This document shows, piece after piece, positions 12,696 through 27,960 of a stretch of 64,000 nucleotides of DNA. How positions within the stretch are numbered: position 1 is the stretch's first letter; the number at the start of each line of letters is the position of its first letter. Under the pieces are notes generated by a model. It worked only from the letters and a program-made list of their open reading frames with translations. It searched no databases and was not told the DNA's origin. The position numbers were made by a program, and so were the translations under genes. Source of the stretch: Parasponia andersonii. Lineage: Eukaryota > Streptophyta > Magnoliopsida > Rosales > Cannabaceae. The DNA lies in NCBI GenBank assembly GCA_002914805.1, contig JXTB01000168.1:564829-628828 (forward strand), in the 5' to 3' direction.

Positions 12696-14853
12696 ATGGC
12701 GTTGCTATCAGCTCCTCCATCAACTCTGCTCCTCAACGGCTCATTTCCATCTTCCTCATCCAAACCCACTTCGCTTTCTTGGGCTTCTTCCTTCCCCAAG
12801 CTCGGCCTCTCCTTCAATTGTACCACAACTTCTCCTAAATCTGTTCCCAATCTCTATAAGGTAATGTCTTTCGCAGTGTTTTTGGGTGTTTTTTTAATTC
12901 TTATTTTAAATATTCCTTTGTATCCAAAGATTGGTTTTGGGGTTATCCCTTTGCTTAATTTTGCAAATTATTTGAAAATTTTCAATACCCAGTTTATATT
13001 TCTCCATTTCTAATGATGGGATGTATACATCTTGATTGAATCGTCTCTAACTGAAAATACGTATTTTTTAATTGAAAGATGAATATTGATTAATTTCTGA
13101 GCTAAGCACCAGTGAAACGAGATCAGGAGGGCGTAAATGGTATAATAACTATTAACATGATTGTGTCTAAGTCTAGATGTTATGGAAGAATTCTGCTTTT
13201 GATATTGGGTATTGGATAGCAGCTGCTTAGCCCGATTGAATGTAGCTAAGGTGTTTGTTCAAATGACTGATAAATATGAGCATGATATGTTGAAGACAAA
13301 AGGTTACTTTAGCTACAAAAATGAATTCAATGATTTTTACTTACGCTTGTGATAGTAGCGTTAAACCATTTAAGCTTTGAAAGATAACCAATGGAATCCT
13401 AGTTCATATAATAGAAAAGTATTGTGATTCAGCAGTTTAAAAACCTGGCAGACAACGGATGGAATTCGCTTTGATGGCACAACTTTGAGAGTTGGTGTTA
13501 AGTCTTATCACTTTAGTTATGTCCTTGATCACAAACAAGATTAGAAGATATGTTTGACATTCAAAATAGCATCTGTAGAATTGCATTCCCTGGATTCATG
13601 GACACCTGCATATTCTTTAGCCTTAAGCTTGTAAAACTGATTCTTGCTTTTTTTTTTTTTTTTTTACCTTAATTTAGTGGTTCATCAATTTAGCCATTAA
13701 ATTCCATGTGTTTTCAAGACAGAAAATAAGTGTGGTATAAGGGTAAAGATTGAGACACTAAAAATTTACACTAGTGATGTAGCATCAACTTTAGCAACAT
13801 AGTTTTAAATAGTGTGATCTCATTTTCAAAAAAGAATGGGTTGATATGAATGTCCATGTGGTGTAAATTTTTTATGTAAGATATTGGTGGCCTTAGCATT
13901 ACTCGCATTGTAATTATCTTGTCAATCCTTTGGATGTTTATAAATATAAACACGTAAGATCCACCTAAAGATTGATGGAGGTGATTCCAATTTAAGTCGC
14001 GTTCACAAGTTCACGTACATCTTGCTCTGAGATTATATAATTTAGTTTGGATAAGCAAACCATTCATTCTAGGCAGGCATTTTTCCAATTTCCAAGGTAG
14101 GATTTTTAGTTTAAATGGGAATTAGTACAACTGATTTGGCAGTTCTTATGAGTAGCAAATTCTGTTTTGTTGATCTGATTAAACCATACATGCTTCTTCA
14201 AATAACCTTTTTCGAGTTCCAACCTTTTGATCAAGGAAGAAAGTACTTCGCAATCTTTTGCTTCATTATTCTTTCATACTAGGCAGCCATACTTTGCAAG
14301 TTCCAAGTGGGATTTATAGGTCAAGGGAAAAAATAGTAACAAAGTAGCAAGGTCTGTACTGTTGACTGAATTAGCCACACATGCTTCTTCAAATTAAAGT
14401 TTCAACCTTCCGATCATGGTAGAAAATACTCGACAACCTCTTGCTGATATTTTGTAGGATTCCGTTGTTCGAGCTGCTTGGACCCGCAGATCTAGAGGTG
14501 AGGCTGCGAAGAAACCTAATCGAAGATCATGGAAGCAAAGGACAGATATGTATATGAGGCCATTTTTACTAAACGTTTACTTCTCGAAGCGATTCATCCA
14601 TGCAAAGGTGATGCACCGGGGCACTAGCAAAGTTGTATCAGTTGCTACAACAAATGCTAGGGATCTGAGGTTTTCGTTGCCATCACTGACGGATTTCAAT
14701 GCGTGTAGAGTTATAGGCAATCTTATTGCAGAGAGGTCCATGGAAGCTGATGTCTATGCAATGGCATTTGAGCCCAAAAAGAATGAGAGAATCGAAGGTA
14801 GGCTTGGGATTGTTCTTGATACCATCAAAGAAAATGGTATCATAATTAACTGA
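12696..14853 (+). CDS. Ribosomal L18p/L5e family protein, probably plastid-targeted
   Basis: Two exons, 12696-12860 and 14458-14853, joined in phase 0 to 186 residues. Exon 1 encodes a Ser/Thr/Pro-rich N-terminus (MALLSAPPSTLLLNGSFPSS) that looks like a chloroplast transit peptide. Exon 2 holds the uL18-like domain: basic lead-in (KPNRRSWKQRTDMYMRPF), then FSKRFIHAKVMHRG, SVATTNARDLRFSLPS, CRVIGNLIAERSMEADVYA and a C-terminal GRLGIVLDTIKENGI. uL18 proteins bind 5S rRNA, but plants carry several short uL18-like paralogues whose role is not settled; this resembles those rather than the canonical plastid L18. The long intron (1597 nt) ends in a diverged tandem duplication that includes the acceptor region. 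The start is the first ATG, and the second exon begins directly after TTTTGTAG. Confidence 0.82.
14064..14457 (+). repeat. Diverged tandem duplication at an intron 3' end
   Basis: Copy 1 (about 14064-14275) and copy 2 (about 14276-14457) share an ordered series of blocks: CTAGGCAG, CAAGTTCCAAG-like, GGGATTTATAG-like, TACATGCTTCTTCAAAT, AACCTT-CGATCA and AGAAAGTACT-like. Copy 2 ends in the acceptor used by exon 2 of the uL18 family gene. Confidence 0.75.
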
Positions 14854-16772
14854 CAAGTACCCCTTTCTTCTTGTTGCACAATTCTTTTTTGTAGCCTACC
14901 AAATGAAACTTTTTTAGTTCTAAAAAGTTTCTTCAAGTGCGAACAATCATCCTTTTGAGCTGATAATGCATTATAATGAAAGAGACGAGCACTAATTTTG
15001 AGCGGTTTACAGCGTTCAAAGTTGAATTATTCCATAAGCACTAGACTGACTCGAAAGGTACTCACGCAAATGCCCACAAGCACTAAGCATTAATGCACGC
15101 AAAAGCAAATTCGATACCAAACTTCTGTTTGACGGTAAAACTTGAAAATTTGAAAAAGATTCTTGTCACAGTGGAATATAATTGCTGAAGTTGGAATTAA
15201 TTCTTGATAATCTATATGCATATATCATCATAATTATACTCACTATACTGGAATATAATTTTCATACAGTAACATCATTTCCAAAATTGATATCATAGCG
15301 AAGAGGCTTACAGTATGTCGCTCTGTCTCAATCAAAAAATAGAACCGCGTGCCAACTTCAGAGCTCGGCCGGGGGGGAAGCAAAGATGTGGAGAAGATCA
15401 ATTTCTTATCACACAGTATTATTAAATGTAATTATAACCATCCGTCTAGTAATTAGAAAACAACAAGAACTATAACAAAAGGATGCCTCATTTTATGTAA
15501 ACTACGACCTTCTAAAACAATAATGACCAAAGGATTAAAAACCCTGCAAATTGAATACTATTATATGCAGCCAACGACGGCATCACCTGTAAAATTACAA
15601 TGATGTTTTTAGTCAACAAGAATGCAGACAAAGATAAAGATTTTTGTGCGTAGGAATTAATTTTATTTGTAAAATGTGTATCTTCTATACGAAGCTTCAC
15701 GTGTCAAACTTGAAACTACATAGAGAAATACGGATTTTATTTCTATATTCTTTTTTCCTAAAAATGGAACCTACATTAGCATTATTGCAAATCTATTAAG
15801 AATGCTTTATACGCTTAGGAAAAAAAAATGAAATAATGTCTTGCTAACTCAAATGAGGAATGCGAATTTGAATGTAGATGTGCATACTTGAGATTTTACT
15901 GAAAAGCCAAGTTTGTACATGTATACTAATACTAGATTTTGATTTTTAACAAAGATATGATCAACGAGCGAATCCTAACATGAAATAGAAAATGGAAAAG
16001 AGGAACTGTATACTGGATCAAGTTGAATAATCAGAGAAGTGAGAGCAGGTAATAGCATCAGATCTTGATGAGTCCTAAAGTTTATAACCTAGAGCTTTAA
16101 CTATAATCAAAATTTTCCTCGATGGACAGATATAAGCAAAATTTACCTCAATAGAAAGTAAGTCTTTAGATCTTAGGAACAACTGCAGCACTCACTCAGC
16201 CTGCAGACACCATAAATTAAGATTTAAGGGAAAAGAAGACATCCCTTAGAAATTAAAATCAACATCAACAATGGTGAAATGTGCTCTTTGCGTACTAGAT
16301 TGACTGGTCAGTAAACGAAAAAAGAAGATAGCAAACTTAAATTTGTCATTTTACAGCTGTTGGTAATGAGAACCCCCCTAAGTTATGCTTTGCACTGCTC
16401 TCCCAGTTAAATCCATTCTAAAACTAAAACAAAATTATATGGTCCTTTGTAAAAGAGCACTACCAGTCATTTGCTCTTAATCCCAAATGTAAAGTTTCTG
16501 ACTCATTCAGGTTACACACATTGTTGAAGACTACTTTCCACAGAATTTTGCAACACCTTTACGCTCAAAACAAATGCATTAAGCTATGAATGTGATTTTC
16601 CTTGCTTGATTTGTTTTCTAAAGATGAAGCTTAATTGAACCTGAAGCATTCAATTCTCATATTTTATATTTTAAAGAGCAAACTACCAAAATATATCCCC
16701 ACTCCCCCACTTTTAAAAAATCATTCAAATACTCCCTTCTGTTTTACTTTTTGACATCTAAAGCAAGCAATA
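14854..16772. other. Convergent intergenic region and 3' UTRs
   Basis: Tail-to-tail spacer between the uL18 family gene and the UMP-CMP kinase. It contains the 3' UTRs of both. A GGGGGGG run lies at about 15371. No coding gene was recognised. Splice-like sites near 16200 (CTGCAG acceptor on the minus strand) could belong to an alternative 3' end of the kinase. Confidence 0.5.
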
Positions 16773-18601
<1,829 letters not shown>

Positions 18602-19346
18602 GACGACCACTTAAATTGTCTTACTATCTGCATAAACCAAAAACAAAGCAATTACTAAACAAAACACTAATTAGAATGGCTCAAAGATGCGCCTTGACGC
18701 CATAGATCAAAGCTACTTGAAAAAATATGCGAATTCTTGATAGCTCCACAGAACTTTCAACCAGATCTACATAATTATGGCGAACAGAAAATTGTCCAAA
18801 TTGATCAAGTAACCATTTTTTTTTTTCCCACAGATCTAACAAATAAAACAAAGAAATGGATAAAATTACTCGGAATCTCGATCCGGAGCTCAAATTTCAG
18901 TCATTATTAGCTCGTAAAGATTACAAAAATTCAAAAATTTCAATACGAGACAGATCAAAAGAGATCAAGGCGAAATGGCGGCAAAAGATGAGAAGCGCGT
19001 GACTCTTAAATGCTTAATCACACGAAAAGAAGTGAGAAAAAAAAAATTCAAAAACTCAAAAATGGGTGAAGTTTCCCTCCAATTTTCTTTCCCGGGAAAC
19101 AAACAAGAATTGTTTCGAATAATAACATACTAAGTCTCAGATTAAAAAATCAAAGAGAGGCGGATCGAAATTAGTGTGGACTGGTTGAGATCCAAAGAGA
19201 GAGAGTATGGCGAAATCGAAATCAATGGAATGTGAGATCGGAAGCGAAACGAAACGAATTTACCTGTCCAGATGAGACGAGGACGATAGAGTTAGAGAGA
19301 GAAAGTCTTTAGAGAGAGAGGCAGCTACGGATCGCGCTCCGCGTTC

Positions 19347-19353
19347 TTATATA
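19347..19353 (-). promoter_or_regulatory. Candidate TATA box of the UMP-CMP kinase gene
   Basis: Reading the minus strand, GCTATATAAG lies about 85 nt before the inferred 5' UTR splice donor (19263) and 30-60 nt before a purine/pyrimidine-rich leader (GA/CT repeats at 19290-19320), a typical plant core-promoter layout. Confidence 0.6.
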
Positions 19354-20440
19354 GCGGTGAAACTTCAAACCAACCAACGGAAGGTACAGGCTACAGGCCT
19401 CAAACAGACACCCCCCCCCCCCCCCCAACCCAAAAAAAAAGCCTATCAAAAAATATCGGTAGGGGTATTTTTGGTATTTCACTTTGCGCATTTGCAACGG
19501 TGAGAGGATTATCTTACTTTGGAGTGATTTCGAAGCCGAGTCCATGAGCTGCAGCCGGCCAAGACTACAAAGACTTGAGAATATTAAAAGAAAAACAAAC
19601 CAAAAAAAATAATAATTACATTATTTACATAAGCTGTGACACATTAATGATATTGTCATTAAACGGACATGCTGACAATATTATTTGAGGAACATGAAAA
19701 CAAAATGAATTGCCACTTCACCCACAGTCTACCCGTGATCATTTTTTTGAAAATAAAAGAAAATAAAATAAAAAGGAGTTTTACAGCAAATTTTGAGCCT
19801 ATTTTAAATAAATATTTGTTTTTAAATACTATAGTAAATTACATGTATATCAATAAAATATGATATATATATATATAGTATAGTATAAAAAATGATATTT
19901 ATTAAAATAAAGTGTAAAAAAAAGGGACACGCCCTTCAATTTTCTAAATAAAAATTACTAGCTTATTTGATACATTATTTTAAACATATATAACACTTGA
20001 TACAGGTGTTAGTAAACAGATAAATCTTTTTCTTTTATTTTAATCTTGAACATAACAACCAAAAACGAAAGTCTTACTAAACGAACTCCTCAATTTTTAG
20101 ACGAGAATTTATGGTGTATATTTTTTTTTTTAAATTGGTATTGGTAAATGATCATATTTACTAATTCATAGCTTAATAATTTATTTTTTGCAAATGTTAG
20201 GAGGTTTTAGTTTTCTTTTTGGCCTTTTTTTTATTATCCTTTACAGCTAATAGGGAAAAATCAACATTAGGTTATATATTCTTTTTTTTTTCTCTTAGTA
20301 TACCAAGTTGTTTACTTTGTATATTTTCATGTATACCATATTGCTTGATTTTTGATCGATATCTTTTCATAAGATTAGTAGAAATCTTTAAGTTGAAATA
20401 AATATGTATAATATTTTCAGAATGACCTCTTCATTTGTGG

Positions 20441-20443
<3 letters not shown>

Positions 20444-20495
<52 letters not shown>
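20444..20495. repeat. (TA)n microsatellite
   Basis: About 25 uninterrupted TA units in intergenic sequence. Confidence 0.95.
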
Positions 20496-20500
<5 letters not shown>

Positions 20501-21639
20501 CTCACTCAAAATAACTAAAGAAAAATAAATTCAATGAACCAATTATGATAATACTTTATTGGAGTGGCAATATCTATTAAAATGTATAATGTTAGGATTT
20601 GAATTTATTAATTCTATTTTAACCAGCTATATGGTATGTTGATTATTTATGAAAGATATGCATATATGTTTTGAAAGAATAGTTACTAATATTCAAGACA
20701 TATATCAGATAAGATTTGGTAAGTATCTAAATTGATGCCTAAAATCAAATAAGTACCATATTTTGACTGAGTTACCTAAAAATAAATATTATTATTTAAT
20801 TAATAGAATTTTTCATTTATTAAATATATCTAATTTACTTATAAATACGGAATATTTTACCTTTTTTGACAAAATTTCTACCAAAATCTCTATAACTGTC
20901 ATCTTTATTCTTGTATGCAGATTTATAAGGTTCGATCCTAAAAATGGTATGTAGACAGCTCTTACGACTCTAATAACTTAGCCTAATTTTTCTTTATATT
21001 TTCTTTATATAGAATTACAAATGCTCATAGATCCTATAAAACTTAAAATTATAGAACTTGGCATCTACACGTGAGATTAACGTGAAGCATGAATTTTGCC
21101 AGCAAAGAGGGGGCAAGATCTACAAGGCAATCTACTTTTTGGCAAATAGAATTTAACTATTCAAATAAAATTCCACATGTTTTAAATCTAAACGATATAG
21201 TCTTAATTACTCTATGGGATTAAGAAATAAATAATTTTAAATTTATTTATTTTCTTATAATTCTCATTTACTGCATAGAAATAAAGATTAATTTCAAATT
21301 ATGTTCCGGGCAAAGTTAAATTCGATATTAGTTTTGGGGGCTAAATCAATTTTTTTTTCTAGAAAGGAGAGCGCAAATTTTAGTTTTAAGTACAAATACA
21401 TACCTTTTTTTGAAGGGAAAATTAAAAAAAAAAAAAAAAAGGGGGAAATTTTGAGGGAGACCACTGTCCCGAGGGCCTATGATGCTCTGTCTATGCACGA
21501 AAGGTTAAATCTAAGGACTCTCTTTGATCTCATACTTAAAATAAAGCAAATCGAGCCAATTTGTACTTGTGATGGAGCAAATAAATTACATCAATTTAAA
21601 AAATAAATATATATCGCGAATCGTGCCATATTATATATA

Positions 21640-22480
21640 TGGCACTAATTTTATTTATTTATTTTATTTAAATATTATTTTGATAAATGAATTTTTTAAT
21701 ATTTTTTTATATTCAAAAATAAATTAATGATATTTTTTTTTTCACACCGTTAGATTTTCATAATAATAATTTAACGACTCAAAAATATATTACACATAGG
21801 AAAAAAAAAATACTTACTAAATTATCAACCATAGATATATATTATATTTATTTTACCATCTTTAAATACAGATAAAAGTTTCTTTTTTTCTTTTTTCGTA
21901 ATGAAATATAGGGAATCATTTTGTCAAGCATATAATATGGCTCAGAAATTCCAATAAATTCCACTGCATCAATCAAATTGGAATGGTACCCAATATGATA
22001 AGATGCACTCCCTTCAAGGTACAATTTGGACATGCAGTAATTTCTTATTAACATACGTATGTCTAATGTAATGCAATCACATAGTAGATATGTTTAGTTT
22101 GAACGATGATCACACATGATTATTCAATATTACCCTAATAAGCATGATTTCATCAAGACTCACTTGGAGTATACACTCATCAATCACTAAAATTATATAA
22201 TGATGTTAATTAAGACTTTTGTTAGTACTTCTCTTGGGCAAATACAACATGGATTGATTTTTTGTTTTACTTATATATAAATATTATTTTAGTTAATTAA
22301 AATTTATTATGCATATTTTTTTATATTAAAAAATAAAAAAATAAATAGTATTAAGGATACATATTTTTTTATACTTTATTATAACCGTTAAATCACTGTT
22401 AAGTAATAATATAACGACCTAAAAAAAATATATACATAGATAGAAAAAATACCTATTAAATTGACAATCTATATGTATTA
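21640..22480 (+). repeat. Diverged direct repeat pair, unclassified
   Basis: Copies at about 21640-21842 and 22259-22480 share the order AAATATTATTTT, ATATTTTTTTATATT, (C/A)ACCGTTA(G/A)AT, TAAC-GAC-C-AAAA, ACATAG, AATAC-TA-TAAATT and a final ATAGATAT-like block. They look like two old copies of one non-coding element; no terminal inverted repeat or target duplication is clear. Confidence 0.5.
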
Positions 22481-25400
22481 TTACTTATCCTTTGAATAAT
22501 GCCAGATGACATAATATTGTAGGTATAATTGCTCTATTAGGAGGTTTTGTTTTGACATTACATTTTGGGAAAAGGGGAAATAATAAGAGGTAAAATACAC
22601 CTTAGTTGAAACTTGAGAGAACCTTATTCCGATGCCACGCATGAAAATGGTCCAAGCTCTTATCTATTGGTACGTAAAGGAGCTAAAAAGTGTGTAATTG
22701 GAGTTTTTGAAAAAAAAAAAAAAAAAAAAAAAAGGCAAAATTGCATAAAGTGTACAACATTTGCAGTTGCACGTGCACATGCACATGCCGCAAGTCCAAA
22801 AGATCAGCAACGTGTTTGGCAAGTAATGCTCTTCTGGCAAATTGATTCAATTCGGTACAATATCATAAATTATTTATGGGTTTGAAAGGAATACGAAATT
22901 TGAGTGGGTATAGAAGTCTAAGAACATGGAAATGTGCCAAATGGGTGGAACATAGAGAGGTTTTAGGCAAATGAGATGCTTGTCCTTTTGTTGTCAAAGG
23001 AATAAGAATCCAATTCGTTTGTGGAAGGAATTGGTTGGTCGACTCATGTTGGTCTTTTTGCCTATAATCTTCCGAGAAACAAGTTTTGCATACTTACGTA
23101 GTACTCATTTTATATGGGGTACGTTGAATTATGGTATTTTTCAGTTTCGATCTTATTTTTTGGTTTGTGTAAAATTATATTATCATATTTAATTTTTTTT
23201 TTAAATATGTACACTTTATATGTAAATCGATCAAAACAATTCTTTATTAAATATCAAATTGAGTTGAAGTTATTTTAATTCTATTGATAAATACTTAAAA
23301 TTTATTGAAAATAATTTACAAAATGGATGCAAATCACCTAATTTTTATATATATATAAGATATTTGCAAAGAATTTAAACTTGGACGCTAAAAAATATGG
23401 TTAAACTTTTTTTTTTTTTTTAACAATTTACCATTGCCCTATGTTAAATTTTATAATAAAAATATAGAGTCAAGATGGCTGAAAATTTAACAGCAATTTT
23501 CTCTGAAAAAAAAAAAAAGAAGAACAAGAGACAGAGGATAGACAATTGTTGTAACAATACAATTATGATTAAAGATAGGACCACTAAATATGACTTACAA
23601 GTTACGTGGGGATACACCATAATTATGTTTATAATTGAATAGTTGCAACACATGCAAGTGTTTCTAATAAAAATAAAAGACATGCTATCATATGATATGA
23701 TAAAATTTGATAATAACGTACTAATATGATAAAGTGCAACTGAAAACTATCATGTAACAATAGCTTTTAATTTATTACATGCACATTTATGGCTTATTAT
23801 ATTTTTTGTTTACGAGACATTATTTTCATTGTTTAGTTAATTTTTTTTTCTTATTTTTTCCTTTCAAAATATGTAGCTTGTAGAAGGGTCAAAATTATGG
23901 TTTATATATACAAAACTTACAGGAGGGAGTATTTTTAAGACAACTTGAAAATTCAAGAGCAATTCTTTTCATATTACAAGTAACGTATTGAATATTTATA
24001 AGAAAATGACATTTTTTATATAAATTTAAAAAAGGACTATTTTTTACACCTATTTAATAAATAATTATTTTATAATTTTATTTTGATAAATGACCATTTT
24101 TTAATTGATCTATTTTTATAAAGTAACTTAACTTTTTATAAAATATTCAATTTTTGAAAAAAAATCAAATTTCAAAAAATAAATCAATTTATTTTGACAT
24201 ACTAAGTAAGTTTCAAAATTCGAGTATTTTTAACTGTGTTTGAAAAAATGATTATTTTGTAAAGTATAATCTAAAATTCAGCTAATTGGCTAAAAAATCC
24301 TATCCATATATAGGGGGTAAATGAAAAAGATAATCCATAAATGAACACATAAATCACAATATCACATCATTGCATTGAGAATTGATACTTTTCTGCTGTA
24401 TATTTTATTTTCAAAATAATTTTTATTGCAAGATATTGGCTTTTTTTTTCCCCCCCAAGCTAATAATTTAGTTAAACACTACTGTGTTGACGTGCACATT
24501 ATTTTCTTTTAAAAAAATGAGTTTGACATATTGCAAATCATCTGCCGTGGAGAGCTATAATTGGTCGGAGACAAAGTTCAACCGCGGTGCGAACGCAGAG
24601 AATCACAACTCTCGTTATATTTCCCCTGTAACGAGGCGCACTTCGTTTGATCTCTGCCGATCCCACACAGGTTCATCTCCCTCACCCTCTGACTCTACCG
24701 TCTTATTTATATATATATTTTTTTGAAAGACCCAATTGCATGGTTTTCGTTTGCTGAATCTATATGTTGACTTTGATAGTTTTTCTATGAATATGCTTTT
24801 TCATTCTTTTAGTCTTATTATTTTCATACCTGTATGTCATACATCGTTATATTTTTCAATGCCCACCAAAGGTTTGTGAAAATGTCTCTTCAATAGTTTA
24901 ATCTAATTTTTGTATAGAAACGTAAAGTCAGACACCCTTTGCGGTTGTGTGTCGTTTTCTTTGCTCAAAGGCGTGCTCTTCATGAAAAATGGTTGGGAAA
25001 TCTTGACTCCTTTTACTGAGCCAGGCTAACGTGTAGTTATCGAAAAGAAAACAGAGTTTTGAGACCTTTATTTTCAAGTAATTGACCCTGATCCTGAGCA
25101 TCTGTATTTTGTGTCTATATATTATAGAATAGAGTCGTTGACTGTAGATTTTTTGCTGAAAACAACAAAGTTCATTATCATTCATCATTAAAGCCTTAAA
25201 GGGCAGTTTAGAGATGTGTGTAAAAGTTAAACGATGGAGTGGATATGGTAAAAATTCATTTTTAAGCATTTTCTGTCACTTTCTGTTATTCCATGATTTA
25301 TGACGTAGAAAATTTTCTTAGCAATATCATCGGGAAAATGAGTAAGGAGTGTAAAGTTGAATATTGCTCAGTGTTCTGTTTGTTTCATGTAGACATTAGA

Positions 25401-25723
25401 TTAAGTAATCATTTTGCGTTATCTTGGATGCATTTTTCATCCTTTTTTTTTTCTCCTCCTTACATGGACCATATTTTGTTAAGCAAATTACATTGACGGG
25501 GCCTCTTATGTTGTTAGTAATCAACACCAATACAGTTCCCAAAGATATTGAAGGCTATTTGTTTTTTCTCTCCCCTCAAAAGAATGTTAAACCGTTATCT
25601 TAGCTTTAATAAATATGGTGGAAATTTGTGATGCTGCAGGCTGCAGTCAGTGGGAAATATTGGTTTTCAGTAAGATGCACATTGAGGGCATTAGGTTCCC
25701 AGACTCTGTCAAAAGCACCAAAC

Positions 25724-27315
25724 ATGGAAGATTCATGTTCTGTCAGTAGCCCTCGAAGAATCCTCAGTCTGTCAAAGAAGAGGCGGGCAAGTGTAACCTT
25801 TCAAGATCCAGATGACAAGTCATCCAGGTTTGGACATCCTGGAGAACATGGTCCCAAACCTTCGGAAGTTTATGGATTTGTAGGTTCCATCACAACTGTT
25901 GTAGCTACAGGTATACCTTGTCTATCCACTTAAAAACTTGCACATGTTAATTTAAGTTAGACATGGATGAGTTCTAGTGTACTATGATGTTTTGACTAAG
26001 TTTTATGGTATGGCTCATGTCACAATAACAGGGAATATAGGATGTTATTCTATAAATTTAATCTAAATATGCTATTTTTAATTTGGTGTCCATCTGGTAA
26101 TATTAAAATCCTGGAGCATTTACATGGACAAAAAGTCACGTAAAACTTAACTTAAAATGGGTGGAGCATTGTGTAGCTAAATAGCTGATGCATTTACTTT
26201 TCATGCACGTCCACCTAGAAAGAAGACGCATCCCTGAAAAGAAAGGATCTTTTCAAATCCCATACTGCTCAGTTCTAGCAATATTTGTTGACTTGTTAAT
26301 ATTTGGGCTCAGTGAGCTTGTCACGCACTTAGATTTTTTTCCTGTGAGCAGCTATTTTCTTGGTATGGGCATACCTTCCTGAGTCATGGCTACATTCTAT
26401 TGGGATCTTCTACTACCCTAGCAGGTGAGTTAGTTTGTTTCCTTTTTGTCTCTAAAGATTCTGGTCTAATTGAGTTGTTGATAAGCTACTCCTATTTGGT
26501 TTTCTCTTTGTAAAATGATTTGGTTGGAAATAGGAATATTTCTTTGAGGCTGAGATATGTGTAGTCAGCTAGATCAAACTCAGATGAAACGAACATCAAT
26601 AGTGGTTGAATTTTGATGGATAGGAGAAAAGTATATTCAAATGGTTTACCTGGATTAATTGGATAATGGAGAGTTCTTGGAGACTTTTTCCGAAAAATTT
26701 CACACTAAATATGTAGCAATTATATGAAATAGAAGTTTTTACAAGGATGGTCAGAATATGGCATTTTGTGAATGTGATCAGAAGTTTTTACGAGTTTAAC
26801 AAGGATGTTTTGTCTCTCCAGGTATTGGGCATTGGCAGTGCCAACTTATGCAATGGTGACAATAGTATTAGCACTGGGATTTTACCTTGGCCTCAACTTC
26901 ATGTCCACCCCTTCCCCTACTTCCCTAAACACTATATATGGTGAGCTTTAACTTCTCTAGCCAGATGTACGTTTATTGTTTAAATGCATAAAGTTCGTTT
27001 CGTTCCGACTTTCCCTTGACTTCAAAAACTGTTTCTTTTTTTTTAAAAAAAAATGAGTAGTTTTTAAGAAAATCAGAAAACGGGGTTAACCTTTCATAGT
27101 TTTTATTTCTGTATTTGTTGTTTCATGTTTCTCTGTGTGCTTTTATTCGATTTTCAGCTCCTTCACATCGTCTTTTCTTCTCTTGTGCAGATGAATTCAG
27201 TAGAGAACCCACCGGTTTCGAGCCTTCCATGGAGGGAGATGATCAGCCTATTGAACCTATTTCAGATATTGGCATTGACAGAATCAATCATCTCATGTTT
27301 AATGATGTTAAATGA
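25724..27315 (+). CDS. PIGP: PIG-P, GPI-GlcNAc transferase subunit P
   Basis: Four coding exons: 25724-25910, 26352-26424, 26822-26940, 27191-27315; 504 nt, 167 residues. PIG-P is a small membrane subunit of the ER complex that adds GlcNAc to phosphatidylinositol, the first step of GPI-anchor synthesis. Evidence: the N-terminus MEDSCSVSSPRRILSLSKKR, the family block GPKPSEVYGFVGSITTVVAT leading into the first membrane segment (about residues 49-70), AYLPESWLHSIGIFYYPSR, YWALAVPTYAMV starting the second membrane segment (about 88-110), and the plant tail EFSREPTGFEPSMEGDDQP ending DRINHLMFNDVK. A 5' UTR exon probably lies around 24540-24669 with donor ACACAG|GTTCAT and acceptor CTGCAG before 25640. 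The frame is open upstream of the chosen ATG, but the family start is the MEDSC methionine. Confidence 0.93.
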
Positions 27316-27692
27316 CGAAGACCCTTGATTTTGATCATGGCTACTTAAACATAGTTGTATGTATTGAGGATAGCATAGAAAGTTGAGTGTAGGAAGACAA
27401 ATTAAATATTCTCGGTTGAGCTTCATTTCCATATCCCTAGTAGGCTAGTGCTAAAAATTACACTTCTTACATATGTATGAGGATTGGTGTGCGCTCTACT
27501 TATCGGTATGTGATTAAAATAAACTATTTTCCTGTCAATAAGTGCACGAAATTTGACAACATCTCTCAAATTCAACAAATGATTGGACAAAAACTGCAGA
27601 ATGCGTCATATGTACCAGTTTCAAACTATTCTGTTTCCTGGTTCTTAAGCACAAGAAAGATACATGTTGAAAAAAAAAGGGGGGAAAGGAAA

Positions 27693-27879
27693 CCCCGATA
27701 TGGTGGTATGAAATTCCTGTGTGTCTGAAATGGCACTGGTACTAAAATTGTCATTAATCAGTACAACTCGAAGATAATATCAAGGAACCCCGATATGGTG
27801 GTATGAAATTCCTGTGTGTGTCTGAAATGGCACTGTTACTAAATTGTCATTAATCAGTACAACTAATATCAAGGAACAA
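27693..27879. repeat. 95-bp tandem duplication
   Basis: Two copies with a 95-bp period, each starting CCCCGATATGGTGGTATGAA and containing GGCACTG-TACTAAA. They differ by a few small indels, so the event is recent. Confidence 0.95.
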
Positions 27880-27884
27880 TAAAC

Positions 27885-27960
27885 TCATGGGATAAAAAAC
27901 TAATTTTAAACGAAAAATGCAATCATGGGATAAAAAACTGATTTTAAACTAAAAATGCAA
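27885..27960. repeat. 38-bp tandem duplication
   Basis: Copies 27885-27922 and 27923-27960, each TCATGGGATAAAAAACT followed by an ATTTTAAAC block, with two substitutions between them. Confidence 0.95.

Larger units (their letters stand above)
19354..24540. other. Long AT-rich gene-free region
   Basis: About 5.2 kb with no recognisable gene. It contains a 16-base poly-C near 19411, a (TA)n tract at 20444-20495, a diverged direct repeat pair (about 21640-21842 and 22259-22480), and poly-A tracts at about 21423-21440 and 22710-22733. Short open frames here contain poly-lysine from the poly-A runs and are not supported. The last 300-500 bp should carry the PIG-P promoter. Confidence 0.6.

Noticed and set aside
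21301-21606. 101-residue open frame
   Set aside because: Contains a poly-lysine run from poly-A, has no recognisable domain, and sits in repeat-like AT-rich DNA.
22613-22885. 90-residue open frame
   Set aside because: Interrupted by a 24-base poly-A translated as lysines; no family resemblance and no promoter.
25628-25723. In-frame upstream extension of PIG-P
   Set aside because: The frame is open, but the family N-terminus begins at MEDSC, and the upstream codons look like 5' UTR downstream of a UTR intron.
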